From Datnioides undecimradiatus (taxonomy: Eukaryota > Chordata > Actinopteri > Lobotiformes > Datnioididae): 64,000 bases of DNA. The DNA is taken from NCBI GenBank assembly GCA_008933995.1, contig WARS01000071.1, forward strand, positions 3,361,152-3,425,151, in the 5' to 3' direction. Below, in pieces: positions 56,990-64,000 of the stretch; position 1 is the stretch's first letter; every line of letters begins with the position of its first letter. A program made the position numbers and the translations under genes. The notes below the pieces were generated by a model, which was not told the DNA's origin, did no database searches, and saw only the letters and a list, made by a program, of their open reading frames with translations.

Positions 56990-57470
56990 AAGTTTATAAG
57001 AAAATGATGCTACTTCCCACCTTATTTATTGCCTCAGTAAACCTTTTTCTCATTAGTTTCTGGTCTCAATCAAGTTTAGCTCTTCCATACAGCATGCTTT
57101 TGTAGATTATGTTCCCGTTTAGAGTAAAATAGACAATATAGCAGATTATATCTTGGTAATATATCAATATTTCAATATTTTCACTATCATAAAATGTTCA
57201 AAAACCTCATTGTGTAAATATTTTGTGAAGTCATCCCTTCAGCCTCGGCGCAGTATCGATGTTGAAGCACTAGGTTGGAGATATTGTGATGTATTTGCTC
57301 AGATTGCTTTAGGCCATGGATATTTAGTGATTGACAGGTGTGGCATTGGGTTTCCAAGGTAGCTTCAGCCTTCTAGTCCAAATGTGGTCACCTCCAGCGC
57401 CAAAAAACAAGATGGCGACTGCTAAAATGAGCAAATCTACCTTTTATTATTGAGCATGTACATTTTGCGG
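56990..57470 (+). repeat. Teleost interspersed repeat, family C, interrupted
   Basis: Ordered strings 'tttattgcctcagtaaac', 'tctggtctcaatcaag', 'ttagagtaaaatagac', 'tagtgattgacaggtg', 'ccaaggtagcttcagcc', 'ttctagtccaaatgtgg' and 'caagatggcgactgc' match an abundant fish repeat I recall well. The copy is split by an insertion at 57148-57299. No coding capacity. Outer ends are approximate. Confidence 0.75.
57148..57299. mobile_element. Nested repeat inserted in family C copy
   Basis: About 152 bp that does not belong to the host repeat, flanked by CAGATT on both sides (57142-57147 and 57300-57305), consistent with a 6-8 bp target duplication. The interior, with 'ttgtgtaaatattttgtg', 'cagtatcgatgttga' and 'agatattgtgatgtatttg', resembles another teleost repeat rich in 'aatatcgatat' strings. 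Confidence 0.6.
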
Positions 57471-58050
57471 TGCACAAAACAAACCCAATGGCGGCGCCGA
57501 ATCTAAAGAAGTCGATAAAACAATGGAAAACTAGATGAAATGTGAGGTTTTCACACCTGTCAGGATGTGAATGACAAGTCTCCGGCTTGTCACGTCACCG
57601 GCGTTTGGTACAAAACGGTGCAACAATATCACAACGGTGTCTGCGTCTCTGTAGTACAGTGTAAAATTGTGAAAAAGGAGTAAGTTTTCGTCTGATGTTG
57701 GAAAAAAAGGCTCCAATGATCTCTGTCATCTGTTACATTCAGCCCTGAGGACAAACACGCTGAGTCCCACAAAGCTCCTTTAACTGCGCTTTCAACAACA
57801 ACAACAACAACAGCGACGACAACACTCACATCAGCTTGTTCAACCTCACCTACTTTCAACTAAACCGTGTTCCCCTTAAACAGGGTGGGACCACACGCTA
57901 TTGTGTGTATAACCACCAACACCCTTTAGCTCTCTGCGCCGTCGCTACATGGCGAACGCGTCTTTACACGTGGACTCGATGTTACCTCCTAACTTCTTAT
58001 TGCTGTCATCAAAAATGCACAACCGGGGCGTGATTTCAGGACGTGTTAAA
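57471..58050. other. Unique non-coding DNA
   Basis: (CAA)6 at 57793-57812. 57471-57540 may be the tail of the family C repeat ('caatggcggcgcc'). No gene recognised. Confidence 0.45.
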
Positions 58051-58460
58051 TGATGTTTGCGTGATCACAGCTTGCATGTGATTTGTTATTAAGCTTGCAT
58101 CATCATATCGCTGCTCCGGTCCTGCTCGGGGAAAATTTTTATTTTTATCCACTTGTCAATCACCCGGCTGATTTTTAAATTTCAGACATCCTCTGAATTC
58201 GTAATAGCTCTTTGTTTTCTTTTTTTTTTTAAGCTCTCACAAGCGTTGAACACATGAATTACATCGTAAAAATCAAGCAGCTGCGTTTTGACTGTATGCA
58301 TATGTTGTTGTTCCGCTTTGAAAATCATGAAACCAGACTTCAATCACAGGCTGTCCATTGTACATGAAATTTCATCCCTGGATTAAAGACAGGTTTGGAT
58401 TTCCTAGACCGTCCTCCTTTTATCATGACTAGAGCATTATAATTAGACGGCCCATTGTGG
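58051..58460. promoter_or_regulatory. Possible CNE
   Basis: AT-rich unique block with 'gtgatttgttattaagc' and 'gtcaatcacccggctgattt', with a T10 run near 58220. Weak evidence. Confidence 0.25.
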
Positions 58461-59547
58461 GAAAGACTGTGTGACTAAATACTTCAACCGCATAATATGA
58501 ATGAGGCCAGTGTTGTGATATTGGAAACAGTCTCGGGGTTGAGTCCGGATCGTGCTCGAATTGGATAATTGACCGGTGTGGATCCTCAAAAGGCTCTTGT
58601 GTTTGTGTTCTAATGTTCTCGATTTCACAGAGAGCTTGTAAATCTCACGATGTGACCAGGTCCGTAAGTAAGACCGAGCTCGTGCGTGTTCAAGTCTGAA
58701 CTCCTGGACGTCGCGGTTTGTCAGAGGTTTTTTGGAGTTTAATGCCTCGTCAGGGCAGTTTTAAATGAATTCATCATTCTCCCCTGGATAGTGTTTGTAT
58801 GAGAAGGCTGTGTGCGGTCTTTATTTGGACATTATGTCCAGCATTTAAACCCTGACCTCTGGGAAAAAGCGCTCATAAATTCAGTTTTTCGAGTTCAGAG
58901 CGCCAGAATGAACAACCAGGCAAATATAGTCATTTCAAAACTGTTGCAGAAGACATTTAAAAGCAAGAAAAGACATTTCACAATCATTTCCAGAATGCAG
59001 TTTTAAATACTTGAACTGCCCGAGCTCTGATCCAACCAATTAGATACGTTTGAAATGTTAGAGAGAGGGAGAAGACAGACATAAATGTCAGAGATGGGAG
59101 AAAAAAGAAATAAAACAGCTTAATTGCAGTATCGTCCTCCTCGTCGGTGCGCCGGCTGAAACCAGAGTCCAAGTTCATTTCGTCTGAAGGCCGTCGGTTT
59201 CATAAGGAAACAAGCCTCTAATACAGATATTTAAAAGAGCTCCGATCTGGTTTCTTCTGTGTCTGACTGCACATTCTGTCATAGAGAAAACTAATTAATA
59301 AAAGGGTAAACTGAACATTGAACACACAAAAAAACCAAACATCAGTCACCGTCGTTGATTAAAAAGCCACATTCCCGACCATTTTGCTGAGGTCTTCACC
59401 CCAGATCTACTCAAGATGTGTTGAAATTCCCCCCATTTAAATACAAAGTTGGACTTAAAACGCATGAATTGCCTGATTTTTGTGGGTCACTGCAAACATT
59501 TACACACATCCACCTTTTAGAAATCTAATGATGAACAAGTTAGCAGC
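58461..59547. other. Unique non-coding DNA
   Basis: Nothing recognised. 58740-58990 is AT-rich and could hold a CNE. Confidence 0.4.
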
Positions 59548-59619
59548 CCAATCACTGACTGGATAGGCTCCTGCGCCACTGTGACCCTGAAAGGGATAAA
59601 GCAAAATGGATAGATGGGT
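59548..59619 (+). mobile_element. 5'-truncated LINE 3' tail
   Basis: 'cccaatcactgactggatag', then 'gctcctgcgcc', 'gtgaccctgaaagggataaa' and 'aaaatggatagatggg'. This matches the 3' end I recall for an abundant fish LINE whose copies finish in 'atggatgg' repeats. Only the last 70 bp are present, as expected for truncated target-primed insertions. Clade (RTE/Rex3-like or L2-like) cannot be decided from this piece. Confidence 0.65.
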
Positions 59620-61640
59620 CTATCCAAGTTAGCAGTTAGCAGTCAATGGCTCAGTTTTTGGTCTCCACCATCTCATAAAGAATCCCAACTCTTTATTCTA
59701 AACGCACCTCTGTGCTCACCAGCTGGCCAGCATCTGATACTATGTGCAGTTGTTTCCCTAGATCACGAACATGTGGGCTGAGAATCCTGCTTGCCAGGCT
59801 TCACATGGTGGCCAAACCAGTGCCCTATGAGGAACTACAGGTTTAGGTGTGACCATGCCGACAGGGCTTTGATCCCTCTGTGGCATCAGTCCCATCAGAT
59901 CAGATCTGGAGAGCACTTCGTCCTTGACAGAAGAGCAAACAACAGCACTGACGGTTTGTCTAGATGGAAAAGATGTTTCACTCTTCTCTTGGAGGGTACT
60001 TTCCCACCACATCACATTGTTCTTTGATCTGATTGGTTGAAGTTACTCGGTGACAGGCTGATGGTTCATCCTGTCTTTTCTAAACATTCCCCAAAGGCGC
60101 CGTCAGATGACTCTCTGGTGCATCAGGTAGAAAACTTAGAGTGAACCCAAACAGCAAAATGGGAGGCCACAAACCCAAAACAAGGAGCTGAAAGAAGCTA
60201 AAATGCTCTACAATCATTTCCAAAGACATTATGTTGTCAGGAAAAAGAGAATTTCAGTGAAAAACTATCCTTTTCCTGTTGTTTGACGGTTGAAATCACG
60301 TGTAATAATTCAGATTACATGTTTTGGATTCAATCAAAAGCAAAAATAATCCTGTCGCAAGATATTATTACTCAAAATGGCGCACTGTCTGGTCTGTAAA
60401 CTCATGTTTAACTGCAAAAACTGACATTTTGTTTCATCAGAAGCACCGGAAGTTCAGTCAGTCGTTAATTAACGTCAAAAGACGACGTGTGGCACTAAGT
60501 GGGACCTTCACCAGTATTGTAAAAAAGTGGTGATACTGGTTTTTAAATGCCGTTTATACCAATAGTGTTCCCCCGGTGGTTTGTCTTCAACATGTGACTT
60601 GAGCTTGAAACCTTGAAAAGCACAATAAATCATTTTTAAACGTGATTACGCCTGCGGTCTTCTATCAGCAGCCGTGATTCACATATTATGTACAGTTTAG
60701 TTCCAGACACTGACGTTACACAATCTGAAACTCCTGACAGCTGTCTGCTTCGTCTGTTCCTGTACTTTTATCCCACTGACTGCGCTGAATGTGAGAAAGA
60801 ACAGTCAAGGTTAACCCGAATCTCGTCTTCTGAAAAAAAAAAAATGGCGTTCTTCCACCTCTGACTGGTCCAGGATTGACTGTGAAGATGAGCCGAACTC
60901 GCTCCGAGCCGCAGCGATGGGAGGTCAAAACCGTCAGAGGACGCTTTTCTGGAGCCGCTTTGTTGACGATAAATAAAAGGCTGCTTTTTGTTGACACTCC
61001 AGAAGAAGTGCCACGGGTGACTTCCAAGGAATGTGGGCACTTTTTCGGTTTCAGAGCCGACTGGGAATCAAGCTTACATGGGTGTAAGAGCTCAAACAAA
61101 CATTCAAGGAATGTACAAACTCTGCTTCCTGTTCCTCGTCGAGAGAAGCCGCTCCGGCTCTCGATCAGATCCGAGATAAAAGAGTTGCGTATCTGATTTC
61201 AAGGTTTTGGGAAACATCTGCTTGTGTAACTGGGGAGATTTTGATTTGTTTAAACAAATATCGGATTTCAGCCGCACCTCAGGTTTGATAAGACGCTCAC
61301 CAAACCTGGGTCAAAGGTCACAGACGTTAAATAAAGGTGCAGTCAGCCTCACACCGGAGCATCGGCACATCAGAAAAAAGCAGATGCACGTTATTTACTT
61401 GGCAAAGTTGGGGAGGTGTGATCAAAAGGCTCGATAAACTCAGATCAAACTGTCAAACTGATCAAGACTACGCCCCTGAAATGCCTGATTCAAGCTTCAA
61501 ATGGTTCCTGAAACACATCTTAGCGACTGGAATATGAGAAAGTCTGTGACCCGGACCCAGAACCAAGAGGGCTGGATAATAAAAGCACATGAAAGGAGTC
61601 TTAGGTCATTCTCTGCCCCCGTCGCCATAAATCCACCTTA
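59620..61640. other. Unique non-coding DNA
   Basis: No exon or repeat family firmly recognised. A degenerate frame at 59791-60027 with DGLSRW was considered and rejected as a retroelement. A12 lies at 60833-60844. Confidence 0.4.
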
Positions 61641-62240
61641 TCGCCACGCCGTTGTTTGCCCATTCTGTCGCGGCTGATCGTCGCGTGTTGCGCCTTTTAG
61701 TTTTGTTTGTCCACTTCCTCCGTGTGCGAGCTGCACATTTCGCTTTGTTCGCCGCAAACCGAGCCACAGGTGGCCGTGAAGGAACAAAAAGGGAAGCGCT
61801 AACGAGACATATGTTTGTCACATTTCGTTACAGCGGAGGATCAGCCCTAAGTGAAATCTGTTGAAGTTGTATCCCGGAAAATCCTCAGGCAGCCAGGTAT
61901 GAGAATTGCAACCATGTGAGGCAGGAAGAGCTCATCAAGACTTAAGGGTTGACAAATTCCACCATCTGCACGTGGATCCGCTCGCTGTCGCCGCCGCCGA
62001 TGCCTGAGCGGTAAGTGACAAAGTTTGAGATGCAGGCGCGCCGATCGGAAAGTTTTCCGGGAGCGTGTTCGGTGTGGGAATGCGGATGACGTGGGGATGC
62101 TGTGTAGGAGCGAGCGGCGGTGGAGCGGAGGCCATTCTGGGAGAGATAAGGTGAGGTGGCGGTGGGCGCCGGGCGCTGTCACCGCACACGCATGCTTTGT
62201 GTACACACAGGGTGTTAAGAGCTGTCAGACAGGTATGGCT
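61641..62240. other. CpG-rich patches
   Basis: CpGs cluster at 61640-61800 ('gtcgcggctgatcgtcgcg') and 61975-62175 ('cgctgtcgccgccgccg', 'gagcgagcggcggtgg'). Overlapping frames on both strands (up to 132 codons) are arginine- and serine-rich and unrecognisable. Confidence 0.35.
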
Positions 62241-62685
62241 CAGGCTTGATCTGAGCCGTGATTGATCGCTCAGGTTCAGGCGGAGTTCACGGGAGGTCTC
62301 TGGTATCATTGGCAAAATGAGTGACAGACACAAAATAGGGTGATGGAATATTATCAGGAAGCCATTTGTAATCCGGGGCGAGCCTGGATCTCTAAGGGGT
62401 GTTGTCTCTCTGAAATGAAGTCATCCATCACCTCAACTTCATATTTGATTAGGTCATGAGTGGCTTTTAAAGAGAAAGAGCCGCTTTAGCCTTGTGAAGT
62501 TCGAGGTTGCTCCTTAAACAGCGAAAAACAGCCTTATTGGATCATTTCACCACGCACGGACACAAGCTGCGACAAACTGTCACGCCGGAGGTTTGCAAAG
62601 CTAAACTGTGCAGCCACACTTGGTGGAAACGCCTGCTGTTACACGATAAATACACTTATATTGTCACCTTTAGGAAACAGGATTA
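62241..62685. other. Unique non-coding DNA
   Basis: 62330-62480 is CNE-like ('atatttgattaggtcatg'). Nothing firm. Confidence 0.4.
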
Positions 62686-62689
62686 AAGA

Positions 62690-62960
62690 GGACCTGAAAC
62701 GATTGGCCCATTACTCAATCAACACTAAAATCAAATGCAAATACTTTGATAATCAAGTAATTATATGTATATTTTTTTTGCAGAAAAGCCAAATATTCCC
62801 TAGTTTCTGTTAAATATTCAGACTATTTGCTGCATTTTCTTCGTTTTATTCAACAGAAATGTGAATAATTTTAGGTTTTTGATGCATGTTTTTACTATTT
62901 TGTGACGTTTTGTAGGTTTGGCAATTAAATTATTATGAAAAACAATTAGTCAGGTGCAGG
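62690..62960 (-). repeat. Teleost interspersed repeat, family A, copy 4 (reverse)
   Basis: Reverse orientation of the 10811-11151 family. It starts 'cctgaaacgatt', passes 'tttgataatcaagtaatta', 'gcagaaaagccaaatattcc', 'atttgctgcattttctt' and 'actattttgtgacgttttgt', and ends near 'attagtcaggtgcag'. Diverged, no coding capacity. Confidence 0.65.
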
Positions 62961-63290
62961 ACAGCGTTGAATAGTTCTTGTTTTCAGATGCGCTGATGCT
63001 TTTAAGCTAAAACAGGAAGTAATGAAACAAGTTTGTTATATATAAAATAATAACACGAACATGACTTAATGGGATTAATAAGGATACTAATGAATATACA
63101 ACAGCTGATTGTATCACAACTATGTCAAAAGTTATTTTGAGTAAAACAGCTGAAAAGTTACACACATGTAATCAGATTACACCGCAGAAGTGGCGTTCCT
63201 GTTCAGTTTTGGGTCGATTCGCGTCTTTAAAGTAACTTCAGGACGCGTGGGGGGGGGTTTATTGAAGCTCAGGCCTCATCTTCGGCGAAA
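62961..63290. other. Unique non-coding DNA
   Basis: AT-rich, with a G10 run at 63249-63257. Nothing recognised. Confidence 0.45.
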
Positions 63291-63536
63291 TTAGGAATAC
63301 ACGGTCTGTGCAACGAGATACTCAGTGAGCAGACAGCCCAACGGCGGATCGATGCACAGACACAATCTGTTTTTAAAAGCAGCGCGTTCAGGTCGGCGGC
63401 TTTCCCCCGTTTTTTTTATTCAGTTTCGCCCAAAACTGCCGCTGCTCGCTCGTGACTGCGGCGGTTCATTCATATCTGCGGGAAATCTCGCAAACTTTAT
63501 GTCTTTCGCCGAGCGCGAGCAAAGCGGAAGCTGTGG

Positions 63537-63598
63537 GGAAGGGGAAAAAAAGGGGGTGGAGGGGGGGTGATATTAAAAGCAAAAGAAAAAAGGGGGGG
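63537..63598. repeat. G-tract cluster
   Basis: Five G-tracts of four to seven bases separated by A-rich spacers. Possible G-quadruplex. Confidence 0.7.
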
Positions 63599-63634
63599 AA
63601 GCTGCGTGAAAAGACACCGAGCAGAGTGATAGAG

Positions 63635-63664
63635 AGCAGCAGCAGCGGCGGCGGCGGCGGCGGC
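63635..63664. repeat. CAG/CGG triplet repeat
   Basis: Four AGC units followed by about seven CGG/GGC units. Overlapping frames give alanine, serine/glycine or leucine/proline runs, which are artefacts. Confidence 0.9.
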
Positions 63665-64000
63665 AGCACAGACTGTGCTCCACTCTCTTTTCCCTGGCCT
63701 CTGTTCCTTTAATAAACTCATGGTTATCTAGTGTAACAAATGTCTCGCTGCCATCATCAAGTCCAGGCGAGGAGGGAGGAGTTTTTAATGTTCAGTTTGT
63801 TCTATGGATCGATGTCTGCTGGCATCGCCTCTCCCCCTCGCCCGCACCGTGCGTAATACACCGTACCAGAACCAAACGCTTTTTACGCGCATTTCCCTCC
63901 CCGCATATTATCCGCCGAAACAACTGCCCCGCGGGACCGACTGACTGACACGCGTCGATCAACGTATGTGGCACTGATGGACGAAAACGGATGGTGAACG

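Larger units (their letters stand above)
63300..64000. promoter_or_regulatory. CpG-rich patch at right edge, possible promoter/5' UTR
   Basis: CpG-rich at 63300-63520 and 63840-64000 ('gagcgcgagcaaagcgg', 'cctccccgcatattatccgc', 'gacacgcgtcgatcaacg'), with G-tracts (63537-63598), CAG/CGG triplets (63635-63664) and a palindrome AGCACAG-A-CTGTGCT (63665-63679). No confident start codon or splice donor is visible. The composition suits a vertebrate developmental-gene promoter, but this is inference. Confidence 0.4.

Noticed and set aside
59791-60027. Degenerate frame containing NNSTDGLSRW, faintly like a retroelement RNase H segment
   Set aside because: The match is limited to a few residues and the rest of the domain is absent. 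A protein search against retroelements would decide.

Overview
The window looks like intergenic or intronic DNA from a ray-finned (teleost) fish, probably a percomorph. The evidence is base composition, very dense (CA)n/(GT)n microsatellites, poly-A, poly-C and poly-G runs, frequent 'gctagcatgctagc'-type strings, and copies of several interspersed repeat families that I recall as widespread in teleosts. No bacterial, plasmid or viral gene organisation is present. I found no protein-coding gene I can support. All open frames are short, mostly begin at arbitrary ATGs, overlap on both strands, and often read through microsatellites or CpG-rich DNA. I found no tRNA, rRNA or known microRNA. One 63-bp exon-like segment (2904-2966) and CpG-rich patches are the only hints of transcription units.

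Layout. 1-5 kb: unique DNA, two degenerate copies of a teleost repeat (1646-2112), a candidate regulatory block with an internal direct repeat (2215-2560) and paired GT/CA arrays. 6.6-10.3 kb: several candidate conserved non-coding elements (CNEs). 10.8-12.8 kb: a teleost repeat copy, a complete TTAA-flanked piggyBac-like MITE (11887-12408), and a segment (12510-12735) that is a diverged duplicate of 8845-9085. 14.4-26.5 kb: mostly unique DNA with CNE-like blocks and microsatellites. 27.4-31.5 kb: repeat-rich, including a foldback-like element (29548-29935) and a TA-flanked inverted-repeat element whose arms are a 20-bp minisatellite (30584-31446). 31.7-39.4 kb: CNE-like blocks and CpG-rich patches (35.2-35.7 and 39.1-39.4 kb). 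39.6-40.2 kb: two more interspersed repeats. 41-49.6 kb: the densest run of CNE-like sequence, with a perfect 16-bp hairpin at 46120-46159. 50-56 kb: microsatellites and unique DNA. 56.99-57.47 kb: a teleost repeat carrying a second repeat nested inside it. 59.55 kb: a truncated LINE 3' tail. 62.7 kb: an inverted copy of the 10.8-kb repeat family. 63.3-64 kb: a CpG-rich, GC-rich patch at the right edge that could be the promoter or 5' UTR of a gene lying beyond the window.

Interpretation (inference): a gene-poor regulatory block around a developmental gene would explain many unique blocks rich in homeodomain, SOX and POU cores with almost no coding potential. I cannot name the target gene. 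CNE calls rest on sequence texture only (unique, no simple repeats, AT-rich cores in mixed context). They need a cross-species alignment and carry low to moderate confidence. Repeat-family attributions are from recall and are marked as such.
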